A stretch of DNA of 64,000 nt, taken from Bettongia penicillata ogilbyi. Taxonomy: Eukaryota; Chordata; Mammalia; Diprotodontia; Potoroidae. Shown here in pieces: positions 10,125 through 20,639 of this stretch. The notes below the pieces were generated by a model. That model was not told the DNA's origin. It was given only the letters and a program-made list of their open reading frames with translations, and did no database searches. The stretch covers positions 2,145,574 to 2,209,573 of the forward strand of contig JAJHZJ010000577.1 of NCBI GenBank assembly GCA_023548195.1. Reading direction: 5' to 3'. Within the stretch, counting starts at the first letter, position 1; every line of letters begins with the position of its first letter. The translations under genes and the position numbers were made by a program.

Positions 10125-11180
10125 ACTGGGGAAATGAGCAAAAACTGAAAATCAGACTATGAAACCTTACTTTGGTGACAAGAGTAACCAAAATATACAA
10201 ATAGAAGAAGACAACAAAGTCAAAGCTCCTATATCCAGAGCCTCCAAGAAAAATATGAATTGATCTTAGGCCATGGAAAGTACTCAAGAACAGATTTTGA
10301 AAATCAAGTAAGAGAAGTAGAGCAAAATTTGGAAGAGAAATGAGAATGATGCAAGAAAATAATGAAAACTTGAGTTAACTGCTTGCTAAAGAGGATCCAA
10401 AAAATGCTGAAGAAAATATCTTAAAAAATAGACTTATGCAAATGGCAAAAGAGATCTAAAATAAAAACAAAAAAACCAAAAAAACAATGAAGAGAAGAAT
10501 GCCTTAAAAAGCTGAACTGTCCAGATCAAAAAGGAGATCCAAAATCTCACTGAAGGTTAAAGTGGAGTAGATGGAAGTTAATGACTTTATGGAAAACCAA
10601 GAAATTATAAAACAAAACCAATAGAATGAAAAAGACAGAAGACAATGTGAAATATCTCATTGGAAAAACAACTGACCTGAAAAATAGATCCAGGAGAGAC
10701 AATTTAAAAGTTATTGGACTACTTGAAAGCCATAATCAGAAATAGAGCCTAGCTATCATCTATCAAGAAAGTATCAAGGCAAACTGCCCTGATATTCAAG
10801 AGCCAGAGGGTAAAATAGATATTGAAAGAATCCATTGATCACCTCCTGAAAGAGATCCTGGAAGGAAAATTCCTAGACAAATTCCAGAGATCTCAGATCA
10901 AGGAGCAAATATTTCAAGCAACCAGAAAGAAACAATTTGAGCACTGTGGAAACACAATCAGGATGACACAGGATTTAGCAGCTTCAGCATTAAGGGATTG
11001 GAGGGCTAGGAATATGATATTCCAGAAGTCAAAGGAACTAGGATTAAAACCAAGAATCATCTAGCTAGCAAAACTAAGTATAATACTTCAGGGGTAAAAA
11101 ATGGATATTCAATGAAATAGAGGACTTTCAAGCATTCTTGATGAAAAGAACAGAGCTGAAAAGGAAAATTTGACTTTCCA
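10125..11180 (+). pseudogene. Broken L1-type ORF1
   Basis: Homologous to the ORF1 at 2761-3774: 'gaaaatcaagtaagagaagtagag', an RRM-like segment at about 10690 (DNLKVIGL-like), and a C-terminal piece at 10822-11064 reading FLDKFQRSQIKEQIFQATRKK and LAASALRDWRARN in separate short stretches. Many stops (for example TAA and TGA in 10300-10560) and frame changes make it non-functional. Confidence 0.8.
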
Positions 11181-11689
11181 ACACAAATATCAAGAGAAGC
11201 ATGAAAAGGTAAACAGGAAAGAGTTATCATAAGGGACTTAATAAAGTTGAACTGTTTACATTCCTACATGGAAAGATGATATTTGTAACTCTTGAGACTT
11301 TTCTTAGTATTAGGGTAGTTGGAGAGGTTATATACTTGTAGATAGAGGGCACAGGGTGAGTTGAATATGAAGTGATGATACCTAAAAACATTAAAGGGTG
11401 AAAGGAATACACTGGGAGAAGGAGAAAGGTAGAAGTAGAATGGGGTAAATTATCTCACATGAAAGAGGAAAGAAAAAGCTTTTTTAATGGAAAGTGGGGA
11501 GAGGTGAGAGGGAAAGAGTGAACCTTACTCTCATCAGATTTGGCATAAGAAGGGAATAACTTGCATACTCAATTAGGTATGAAAATCTATCTTACACTAC
11601 AGAAAAGTAGAAGGGAAAGACATAAGTGGAGGGTGGGAGGAATGATAGAAGGGAGGGCAAATGGGAGGAGGGGGTAATTAGATATAAAA

Positions 11690-12178
11690 CCTTTTTTTAA
11701 TTAATTTTTTTGTTTTTAGTTTTTCATATTCATTTCTACAAGCTTTTGAGTTTCAAATTTCTCCCCATCTCTCCCCTTCCCCACCTCAAAACACCATGCA
11801 TTCTGATTACCCCTTCTCCCAATCTACCCTTCCTTCTATCACACCCCTCCTTTCACTTATCCCCATTTTCTCTCTTTTCTTGTAGGGTAAGATAGATCTC
11901 TATATCCCATTACCTGTATTTCTATTTCCCAGTTACATGCAAAAGCAATTCTCAGCATTAGTTCCTAAAACTTTGAGTTCCAACTTCTCTCCCTTTCTCC
12001 TTCCCCACCCATCCCCACTGAGAAAGCAAACAATTCAATATAGGCTATATATGTGTAGTTTTGCTAAAGACTTCCATAATAGTCATGTTGTGAAAGACTA
12101 ACTATATTTCCCTCCATCCTATCCTGCCTCCCCCACCATTTATTCTATTCTCTCTTTTGACCTTGTCCCTCCCCAAAA
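11690..12178 (-). mobile_element. Reversed half-L1 3' end (left palindrome arm)
   Basis: 5'-truncated minus-strand copy of the half-L1 3' end. A poly-T start at 11693 corresponds to its A-tail, followed by pyrimidine-rich sequence running to a TTGTCCCTCCCC motif near 12172. It is the reverse complement of 12190-12660. Confidence 0.75.
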
Positions 12179-12660
12179 GTGTCTAGGTTTGAGGAGGGAC
12201 AAAGTCAAAAGAGAGAATAGAATAAATGGGGGGGGCAGGATAGGATGGAGGGAAATATAGTTAGTCTTTCCCAACATTACTGTTTTGGAAGTGTTTTGCA
12301 TGACTACATCTGTGTAACCTATATCAAATTGCATTCCTTCTGAGCAGGGTGGGGAGGGAGGAAAGGAGAGAAGTTGGAACTCAAAGTTTTAAAAACAAAT
12401 GTTAAGAATTGTTTTTGCATGCAACTGGAAAATAAGATATACAGGCAATGGGGTATAGAAATCTATCTTGCCCTATAAGAAAGTAGAGGGGAAGGGGATG
12501 AGAGAAGGGAGGATGTGATAGAAAGGAGGGCAGATTAGGAAAAGGCTAATCATAATGCATGTTGTCTTGGGGTGTATAGAGAGGAGAGACAGGGAGAAAA
12601 TTTGTAACTCAAAATCTTGTGGATTTGTTGAAAACTAAAAATAAGCAAATTTATCTTATT
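11690..12660. repeat. Large inverted repeat (arms about 470-490 bp, loop about 15-20 bp)
   Basis: The two oppositely oriented L1 3' ends make a near-palindrome centred near 12183. The innermost part is tight: tttgaccttgtccctcccc before the centre pairs with ggagggacaaagtcaaa after it, and pairing continues outward through the GAGAGAATAGAATAAAT and GGATAGGATGGAGGGAAATATAGTTAGTCTTTC blocks with few mismatches for about 95 bp, then more loosely. Confidence 0.8.
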
Positions 12661-12931
12661 TCAATAAAAAAGACAAAAAAAATACAAATTCAGTATAAAC
12701 AGAATTTTAATTAACACATGGATTAACTTTCTTTGCTGCAGTAGATATTACTCAGTATTTGTCTTTAAAGCTCACATATATATTTCTAGGTTTTTATCAT
12801 TTGTAGTTTTAATGTATGAGTTTGTTTAGCTTTCTCTAATAGCTTGTTATCCCCTTGAGGAATGGAGTTACTTTCTTTATAACATTTTGATATTTCCAAG
12901 ATTGTGAAACCAATTCTTTTTATTACCTCAG

Positions 12932-13053
12932 AGTTATTGATGGACGAGATCTAATGCCCTTGTTGAAGGGAGAAGTTCAACACTCTGAGCATGAATTCTT
13001 GTACCACTACTGTGGCCCATTTTTACATGCTGTGCGGTGGCACCCAAAGAACA
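12932..13053 (+). CDS. Arylsulfatase, internal coding exon ([11 protein letters not shown] segment)
   Basis: This 122-bp exon encodes about 40 residues: [11 protein letters not shown], the typical sulfatase stretch that follows the WEGGIRVP exon, then [11 protein letters not shown] and a HAVRWHPKN segment characteristic of the ARSD/E/F/H-STS group. The acceptor is the AG at 12930-12931 and the donor is GTGAGT at 13054. Phase matches on both sides: it begins with A completing AGA Arg and ends with A, completed by GT in the next exon to give Ser. It lies only about 270 bp downstream of the inverted-repeat L1 structure in the same intron. Confidence 0.93.
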
Positions 13054-13769
13054 GTGAGTATAAAATATGTATGCAGTGGGAAATGGGCTAAAGTCATATC
13101 AGAATTCTACTCTAAATACTGGATGTGACCTTGAATATGTTACTTATCTTCTTTGGGCCAGTTTTTTAAATTTATTTTTTTCTCTTCAGAAAAAAAAAAG
13201 GGATTGAATAGGTTTACCTCTAAACTTCTGACCAGTCTGAATATCGTACAATATTTCCTGGTGCAATTCAGCAAAAAGACACGTGATAACTTCTTTCCAA
13301 ACTTCACACCTTCCTAAAAGTCACTATAATTAGTTCAAGTAGGGAACAGTTTCAAATAATATTTATTTTGAGAAATGGATTGAATTGATGCTATTTTAGG
13401 AGAAAGCAAGAAGGAAAAAGATTTGTAGTTTTGTATCAAAGAGCTATTACCACAAAGAAGAAAATGATAACATGACTTCCTGAGAGTAAGGAGATAATTT
13501 TTTAAATCAGTTTTGGAAAGGAGATATGTGGGGAAAAGTTGCTTTAATGTAGACAACTATATATTAAATATAGTCACCTATACATTGTCTTTATCCAACT
13601 TTATATATTGTTATATATACATACACCATCAAAGGAGATTAAATATCAATCTGACAGATAGGAGAAGAAACAACACTAGCAGTGTCATTTGTGGAAAAAT
13701 GGGAAGGTTTTTTTATATGACTTGGTTTCTCTAAGAGAATATGTGTGTTTTTCTTCCTTTGAACTTTAG

Positions 13770-14131
13770 GTGATGCTGTTTGGAAGGTCCATTATGTGAC
13801 TCCAGTTTTCCAACCCAAAGGAGCAATAGGTTGCTATGATATATTATTTTGCCAATGTGTAGGGGAAAATGTAACACATCATGATCCACCTTTATTGTTT
13901 GAACTTTCAAAGGATCCTTCCGAAACTAAGTCCCTTTCCCCAGACGACGAACCCTTCTATGATACAGTGATTAAGACAGTAGAAAGAGCACTGAAGAAGC
14001 ATCAGAGGACACTCACGCCTGTCCCACAACAACTTACTTTATATAATGAGGATAAAATATGGCTGAGGCCATGCTGTGGTGTTTTCCCATTCTGCCTGTG
14101 TGATAAGGAATCTGCGAATTTTACTATGTAA
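13770..14131 (+). CDS. Arylsulfatase, terminal coding exon and stop
   Basis: This last coding exon (2 bases plus 120 codons including TAA at 14129-14131) encodes the C-terminal domain. [13 protein letters not shown], a [15 protein letters not shown] segment and the closing [14 protein letters not shown] cysteine cluster are all hallmarks of the ARSD/ARSE/ARSF/ARSH cluster rather than of ARSA or ARSB. The acceptor is TTTAG at 13765-13769. The frame is open to the natural stop, and the length and ending match the family, so the gene appears functional. The cluster is X-linked (pseudoautosomal side) in placental mammals and autosomal in marsupials by established knowledge. Which paralogue this is cannot be decided by eye. 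Confidence 0.94.
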
Positions 14132-14250
14132 TTATATCTGAAAATATAATAAGATACTTCCAACTAAAAATTGCTTCTTTCCATTTTTTAACAACTAATG
14201 ATTAGTCTCCCAGTAAAGTTACAACTTAGTCAATAGCTTTAATATCCAGG
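14132..14250 (+). other. Probable start of the arylsulfatase 3' UTR
   Basis: AT-rich non-coding sequence follows the stop codon. No canonical AATAAA lies in the first few hundred bases; a weak AATATAATAAG run sits near 14144. Canonical AATAAA hexamers occur at 15736-15741 and 15835-15840, but in or near old SINE debris. The 3' end of the transcript is therefore not determined. Confidence 0.4.
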
Positions 14251-14425
14251 AGCAGCATGATACCATGGAGATAGTACCTAATTTGGATTTAGAGTCCCAC
14301 TGAGTTCCCATATCAGGGCTGCCACTAACTACATGTACAAGCTTGGTCATTTGAGTCTCAATTTCTATAACTATAAAATTAACAAGTTAAACTACACATA
14401 CTTTAAGGACCTTCTAGATTAAAAT
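14250..14425 (+). repeat. MIR/THER-type SINE
   Basis: 'agcatgataccatggagatagtacctaatttggatttagagtcc' followed by 'gggctgccactaactacatgta' and a CTATAAAATTAACAAG tail: the layout of a diverged forward tRNA-SINE. Confidence 0.6.
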
Positions 14426-14561
14426 TAATGACCTCATGATCATGTAACTTTCTGTTCGCTCACTGACACTTTTGGATCCCACTAGTGAATGGCTATTAGA
14501 CTTTACTTCTTGTTTCCTCAAAAATGTGATGAATTTAAAAGGGGCAAGAATTTCTAGTAAG

Positions 14562-14581
14562 TATGTGTGTGTGTGTGTGTC
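14562..14581. repeat. (GT)n microsatellite
   Basis: Short run of GT dinucleotides. Confidence 0.9.
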
Positions 14582-15174
14582 CTCTGCAAAATACTCATCC
14601 ATACAGAACTGTAGAAAATTTTAAGATGAATGAGAGTAACAGCAAATAAGAGAGTCAATCCATAAGCTTTAAGATACAAACACTATTGCTAAAAAAAATT
14701 TAAAAGTTTCAAAGAAAATCAACACAAGCTCCAAGTCCTCTTCCAAATTCCAAAATGTATTCAACACATGTAATGCAAACTTGGTCTTAGAAAAATGCAA
14801 TCATTCCAAAGCAATGTTATGAAATAATGATGTTGCTAACAAACTGGGATGCCAAAAGTTACTTTGATGCAAGTATGTTTCTTCCATGAAGAGAGAGGTG
14901 GGCAGTTGCATTAATATTCACACTAATATCATAAATATCTGTTTTTGGGGGCTATTGTCAATTCATGTAAATACTTTACTATGGACAAAAGGATTTTCTT
15001 TCAGATAGGTGAGAGAGGGAAAGATCTACTGGTGTCTACTGAGAACCAGAAGGCAAGAAAGATGCAGATTGAATCATTTCTTCTTCTAATTCTTCTTTTA
15101 AGTTTTCAGAATCAACCTAGTTAGTCATGAATGTTTTCTTTTATTTCTTCTTCAATATAGTGTTAAAACCTGAA

Positions 15175-15290
15175 GGAACCAATCTCCCTATTTAAAAGAT
15201 AAAGAAATGAGAATCTAGACAGGCAAAATAATTTCTTCAAGAAAACACAATTAGTAAGTGGCAGAAGCAGAAGTAGGACATCCATTCTTG
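15175..15290 (-). repeat. MIR fragment
   Basis: 'aaagataaagaaatgagaatctagacaggcaaaataatttcttcaagaaaacacaattagtaagtggcagaa' is a diverged reversed MIR core (consensus ends in CACACAGCTAGTAAGTGG). Confidence 0.55.
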
Positions 15291-15394
15291 AAAAGTATCC
15301 AGTTGCTTAGCAGAAAAAGCTTAAATCTGGATTTGACGTTTAGTCCCATCTCTGCCATTAACAAGTGTCTATGTTATCTTGGGCAAAGTAATAT

Positions 15395-15685
15395 GGGAAG
15401 AAGCAGTAGAGTGCAGTCATATGAACAACAGTTCTTGAGTCAAAAGACCTGGGTTTATCTACTGCTTGTGACTCTTAATGCCTGTGTAATCTTGCAAGAA
15501 CCATTAAGTCTTCCCGGGCCTCTTTTCTCTTTCTAAAATTAAGAGGTTTTACTAGATAGTCTCTGGGATTCTTTCTAACTCTCAGACTATAATGATACAT
15601 TCAGAGTTACAGTTTTCTCTTCTGTAAAATAAGGAGGCAGAAAAGATGATCTCTCTGTGTTCCCTTCCAAGTAATTGCTGAATGC
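15395..15685 (+). repeat. tRNA-type SINE (MIR/THER)
   Basis: 15395-15595 reads 'ggaagaagcagtagagtgcagtcat', a GAGTCAAAAGACCTGGGTTT B-box region and 'attaagaggttttactagatagtctctggga'. A second tail-like piece, 'cttctgtaaaataaggaggcag', follows at 15615-15680. Confidence 0.65.
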
Positions 15686-16149
15686 TTGATTTTTTATGCA
15701 TATGAACCAAAATCTTTCCATACTATTAATTCTCAAATAAATCAATAATTCCCTCATTAGAATGTCATTACACTATTTTAAACCTTGCAATTTTTTCCTC
15801 TTTCTGTCTTACATCATCTCCACTTAACTAAAAAAATAAACCTGCAATCTCATTATTATTAGCTTATCCCATCCATAAAATGAAGGTATAAATATTTTCT
15901 TTATTTAATGTAAATTCTGAAAAAATCTGCTTTTTATGTTTTCACAAACTTTAATTTTACCACTAGAGGGCACAATGGTACAACATAGTAGAGGAAAACC
16001 GTTAAAGAATTTTTTTTTTTTTTTAACACGAGCATATATTTAAATTATAACCCCCTGAAACAAAAGACCCTTCCCTGACTCCACCTATTTCATGAAATGC
16101 TTTTGTGTACTCTAGTGGAACACCTGAGACCACTGAAGAGATATTTATG

Positions 16150-16270
16150 GTGTAGTGAGAAGAATGAGAAATCTAATGTCAAAGGCCTGAATGCTTAAGT
16201 AGAAATCCGGACATTGTCACTAACAATGTGAAACTGAACAAATCATTCCATCTCTCTGGTTTCTTCAATT
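16150..16270 (+). repeat. SINE fragment (MIR/THER type)
   Basis: 'tggtgtagtgagaagaatgagaaatctaatgtc' followed by 'ggacattgtcactaacaatgtgaaactgaacaaatcattccatctctctgg' keeps the order of a diverged tRNA-SINE. Confidence 0.55.
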
Positions 16271-16274
16271 TTTA

Positions 16275-16350
16275 TTAATTAAAGTTTAATTAATTAAATT
16301 AAATTAATTAATTAATAAATTAAATTAATTAAATTAATTAAATTTAGTAT
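16275..16350. repeat. (TTAAA/TTAA)n simple repeat
   Basis: About 75 bp made almost entirely of A and T in TTAATTAAA units, strongly self-complementary. Confidence 0.9.
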
Positions 16351-16444
16351 AAAAACTTTGAAAGAGATGATAGCTAGAATTCTTCTAAACTCAAAACCCT
16401 ATGATCAATAATTGTTTCTCAGCCATCTCTAAACAATGCTTTGT

Positions 16445-16520
16445 GTGTATATACACACATATGTATATACATATATACACATACATTATATATACATATA
16501 TATATTTATACATACATACA
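16445..16520. repeat. TA/CA-rich microsatellite
   Basis: Alternating tatacacacatatgtatatacatat units. The small ORF across 16391-16624 is low-complexity. Confidence 0.85.
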
Positions 16521-16761
16521 TGAGGAAGAATTTGAATCAGTCTCTTGTCTCTTGACTGATTACCAGACACCACAGGACATTTATACGCCTGAGGTCCTAT
16601 AGTACACAAGAACAATTCATCCACAAGAAGAACGGATGATATTGGGTCTTTTGATAGCTTACTTTCCTCAGTAAACCTCTTCCTTTCATTCCAAATCTAT
16701 CTGGATTAATTCTCCAAAGCTATTATAATTCCCCTCCCTCTAGTGCTCCATATTGCAAATT

Positions 16762-16812
16762 ACACACACACACACGTGTGTGTGTGTATAAATATATGTA
16801 TTATATATATAT
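16762..16812. repeat. (AC)n(GT)n palindromic microsatellite followed by (TA)n
   Basis: Seven AC units abut six GT units, giving a perfect palindrome of about 24 bp centred at 16775/16776, then an AT run. Confidence 0.9.
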
Positions 16813-16984
16813 AAAATTCCAAGTATAATATGAATTTTATAGGTGATGGGCATAAAAATAGAACATTTGCAAGTGATGGCAAGATGAAGGGTAAGACCAT
16901 TGCTATGTGTAATCAGAGGAGTAAATCAAGGGAGTTGAGTAGGTTGAGGAACTGAGAAGTTAAGATTTTTGATGGAATTAGGTA

Positions 16985-17250
16985 TTTGATGGAATATATA
17001 CATATACTTGTATGTATTTCATCAAATACTATATATAATATATAAAGTGTCTAATTGTATATACAATATAGCTAACTATATCTCTACATCTGTATGTACA
17101 TATATATCTCCATATATGTTTACATATATATACACACAGAGAGAACATATAGCTCTCATATATAAGTATTTATATTTAAATGTCTTTATATGGTATGTAT
17201 GCATATTATGTATGTATATGTGCATATATATACATATATACTATTACATA
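16985..17250. repeat. AT-rich complex microsatellite
   Basis: Imperfect tatata/tacata/tgtata units over about 260 bp. The ORF at 17008-17472 (Tyr/Ile-rich) is a product of this composition and is not called as a gene. Confidence 0.75.
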
Positions 17251-18694
17251 TATTCCAATAAATATCTTATTCCATCAAATATCTTATTCCAGCTCCCCAG
17301 TTCTGCAATCTGTTTATCTCCTATAGCCTACTTCTTTATTCCTAAGTTTACATGTAAGGATGGTCATGACCATCATCTTTCCATCATTCACAAGTGTTCC
17401 ATTTTCATGTTCATGATCTGTGAAATTCTTATTTCTTATAATTATTTTTATTATATCTTTCCCTATGCCTAATAATTCCTGACCCAATTCGTTTTTCTCA
17501 CCATGACCTCCAATCCCTCTTCCCCAGCTGTTACTCTTCCTCTTCCTCTATTTTTCTCTTTTCAATTTCTCCCCCTGTTTGGACCTCTTCAATTCTACAC
17601 GATCATATACTGTCCAGATCTCTCCCACTTTATCATATCCCCAATCACATGCAGCAACCAACCTTGAAGTCTCCCACTACTTCCTTTATCCTTGTTTGCA
17701 TGCAACAAGAAATAATAAATGCACATTGCCTTAAGTCAGCTGCAAAATTTGCAGCATGAAATCTCATTTGGGCTTTCACTGGAACAAGGCAATCCTTCTA
17801 GTCCTTCCTAATCAATTCTTTATCCCACTCACCACATTATCTTTTCAAGCTCCTCCTCTCTCTTCAAACCTTTCACTATATTCCCTTCTTTCATGCTTTC
17901 TGCTGAGATTCTTGCTTCATACTTTACCAAAAAAAATCATTCACCCAGAGCACCTTAATCTTCTCTTTTTCTTATCTTATATGCTTCTGATATCATTCCT
18001 TCCATCTTCTATATTTCAGTCTCTAATGAAGAAGTGATTTTTTCTTTGCCAAGACTTATCCTCCTATATGTAACTTGATTGTCCTTCCATCTTCTCCACT
18101 AGATTTCCTCCCATTTTCATTATTCTATCTTTTTTACTTTCAATCTCTCCCTATTTGCTGGTTCTTTCCTCAGTGCTTTTTAAGATGCCCCGTGACTCAC
18201 TCAACTTTAACAAAACTCTCATTAAATCCCATTTTTGCCCTTGAGCTATTACCCTCTATATGTCCTCTCATTCTAAGATAAATCCTTTGGAAGAAGCCAC
18301 CAACACTTGGTGTCTCCATTTTTTCTTTCTCCTTTCATGGTCTTCTAAAGTCTCTCTGAACTCATTTCTGATTTCACTATTCAAGTAAAACTGCTTTCTC
18401 CACAGTTATCCCAATGGCCAAGTCAAATAGCCTTTTCATTTTATTCATTGAAATTCTTCTCAGCATTTAACTCTATTAATTATATTCTTTTTGAATAATT
18501 CTCCTCTATGAGTTTTCATAACATTGACTTCTCTTTGTTTCTTCTCCCATTTGCCTGACTAATATTTAATCTCCTTTGCTGGTTCTTCATTCGCATCATG
18601 GCAATTTACCATGGGTATTCAAAGGATAGGTGTTGTTCCCTTTTTTTGCCTCTACATTATTCTCATTAACTCCAGTGGGTTCAGTTCTTTTCTC

Positions 18695-18970
18695 TATCAA
18701 TCAATCAAAAAATATGCATTTATTTTTTACTGTGTGCCGGGCACTGTGCTAGGGACAGAATTATAAAGATTGTAACAATCCTTACTCTTAATAAGCATAT
18801 GAGGAGTTAACAAGTACTTATATAAACATATATCAAAAACTATAAAGAGAATAAATGCAAAGTAGTTAATGACAAATATGCTTGGGAGTCAGGGCACTAA
18901 CAGTTGGAGGGATCAGGAAATACTTCATGAAGAAGGTGATTCTTGTGCTTCATCTTAAAGAAAAGTATCT
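18695..18970 (-). repeat. L2/L3-type end sequence inserted in the L2 body
   Basis: 'caatcaatcaaaaaatatgcatttattttttactgtgtgccgggcactgtgctagg' is the reversed L2-like terminus, followed by about 180 bp ('ggatcaggaaatacttcatgaagaaggtg') that typically accompanies it. It splits the plus-strand L2 body. Confidence 0.6.
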
Positions 18971-18974
18971 CATA

Positions 18975-19035
18975 CATATATGATATGTGATTTATTTATG
19001 ATATATGTATGTGTGCTTGTGTGGGTGTGTGTGTA
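18975..19035. repeat. TA/TG microsatellite
   Basis: Imperfect tatgatatgtg and gtgtgtgtgtat units at the right edge of the inserted segment. Confidence 0.8.
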
Positions 19036-20107
19036 TAATTCTCCACCCCACAAACCTATTCCTATTCCAAACTTTCCTATTGCCACTACCTTCTTAATGA
19101 CTTAGATTCAAAACCTCAGCATCATGCTTTACTTTGAATGCCCACTTACCTTATACACTTTGCTATCCCAGAAGTCTTAATGGGTGCACTAAGACCTTTA
19201 GGACACCTTGTTTGCCCAATCAGTTAACCAATCTTCTTGTTTCTGTCTCTATAGCATGTCTCATATAGTCATCTCCTCTCCAGTCTCTTAGTAATCACCC
19301 TACCTTGGACTCTCATCTCCTCTAGCTTGGATTATTGCAACAACCTTCTAATTGGCCTACCTATCTTAAATATCTCATTTCTTCATTCTCCCCTACACAT
19401 AGCTGCCGAAGTGATTTTCCTAAAGTATAGATCTAACAATGTCACCCACTTAACAAATTCCTATAGCTAACATCTCTGTTTGGCAGGGAATGTTCTTTAT
19501 ACCTGGCCCCTTTCCATCACTCTTGTGTCCTAATATATTATTCCACTCCACACATTCTATGATGAAACCATATTGGCCTAGTTGAGGTCCCAATACATCT
19601 GATTTCTCTGTGCCTTTGAACTGACTATCCCCTCTATGTGGAAAGCTTTCCCAGTTTATGTTCTCCTCCAAGAATCAAAGGTTTCCTGTAAGATTCAGTG
19701 CAAATACTACTTTCTTCAAGAAGTCTTTTGTCCTCCTTTTCCACCTGCTAATTTACTTCACATAAATAGAAGTAAACATTGTGATGACCTGTTTATACTT
19801 GAAGATCATGCTCCTAAAGTCGGAATGTGCTGTGCAATAATTTTATTTTATCTTATTTTTATGAGGTACTTGCCACTAGGATCTGATTACTGATTATTTA
19901 ACAGCCTCATACATAACTTAGAAGACTTAATATTTGGTGAAATGCATCTTTTTGAGCCATGAAAGATGAACACAAAACAACAATTTGTTGAAATAATAGT
20001 AGGTCAGTATTTTGAAAAACTGTACAAGGTTTTTGTTTATTGTAGATAAAATCTGTCAAAGGCAAATAATTGATATGCATGAACTTTTTCTCAGTGCAAA
20101 ATTCTAT

Positions 20108-20600
20108 TGCTAATGTATTTTTAAAGAAAGTAATGAATTTTAATGGAATGGGAAGATTTTTCCATCCATTAATAGGCCTATGTGACCTGCTTAAGTCACA
20201 CAGAAGCCTAAGTCTCATGAGATTGAGTCACAGGAAGTCTGTGGTGGGAGGAGCTTGCTGAATGGGTAGAATAGGAAGAGGCAGAGCTGGAAGGAAGTTG
20301 TTTAGACTAGTGAGAGCTGGGAAGGACAGAGGAAGCAGGCAACTGGCTGTGAGTGAGAGGAGGGCATTTTGCTTAGGGGAGCTTGTTAATAATGTGCATA
20401 GACTTCTTGGTTACTATGATGAATTACTTTGTTGCTATAATGAATTTCGTTTTCTGGTGTTGGGATTTGGCTTTCTGGTGTCTGAATAAATGTTTTGATT
20501 CTGTCTTCCATGTGGAGAGTCTGTGATATATTGCGATTCAGAATTCTGCTGGCATATTCATAGCTACTGTAGGTGCTGTGAATATCTCATTGGCACTACA
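20108..20600 (+). mobile_element. Solo LTR of an endogenous retrovirus-type element
   Basis: About 490 bp starting TGCTAATG and ending GGCACTACA, aligned along its length with the reversed element at 36321-36790. Shared blocks include CATTAATAGGCC followed by TGTGACC, AGAGCTGGGAA, the polyadenylation-like ATAAATGTTTTG (about 20486), TTCCATGTGG and CATATTCATAG. No retroviral coding sequence is present beside it. Flanking duplication is no longer visible. Age and class are uncertain. Confidence 0.65.
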
Positions 20601-20639
20601 AAGGTTCATATAGAAAGAAGCTTGTAATGAAATTTACAG

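Larger units (their letters stand above)
9990..12660 (+). mobile_element. Degenerate half-L1 (HAL1-like) with an inverted self-insertion
   Basis: Plus-strand relative of 1624-4427. The end of the 5' region (accttgacaaagaactc) lies near 10090-10110, broken ORF1 runs about 10125-11180, and a GA-rich 3' end follows. The 3' end is interrupted at about 11690 by a reversed copy of the same 3' end, and resumes at about 12190 to finish at an A-rich tail near 12655. No ORF2 is present. Confidence 0.75.
17480..19790 (+). mobile_element. Long L2 LINE fragment, interrupted
   Basis: Collinear with the L2 3' half. About 18290-18420 corresponds to 'gaagaagccaccaacacttggtgtctccattt' and 'caatggccaagtcaaatagccttttc', which are coding-derived; then 'tttgctggttcttcattcgcatcatgg' near 18580 and 'ctccagtgggttcagttc' near 18670. 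After an insertion it resumes near 19030 and passes 'agctgccgaagtgattttcctaaag' (19402), 'gcctttgaactgactatccc' and 'ttcaagaagtcttttgtcctcc'. It is full of stops. The part before 18290 is assigned with less certainty. Confidence 0.7.

Noticed and set aside
1305..14131. The arylsulfatase as a processed or dead pseudogene
   Set aside because: Introns are present, all splice sites are canonical, phases match and no internal stop or frameshift is seen in the four exons.
17008..17472. 154-codon frame rich in Tyr and Ile
   Set aside because: Produced by TA-rich microsatellite DNA; low complexity.
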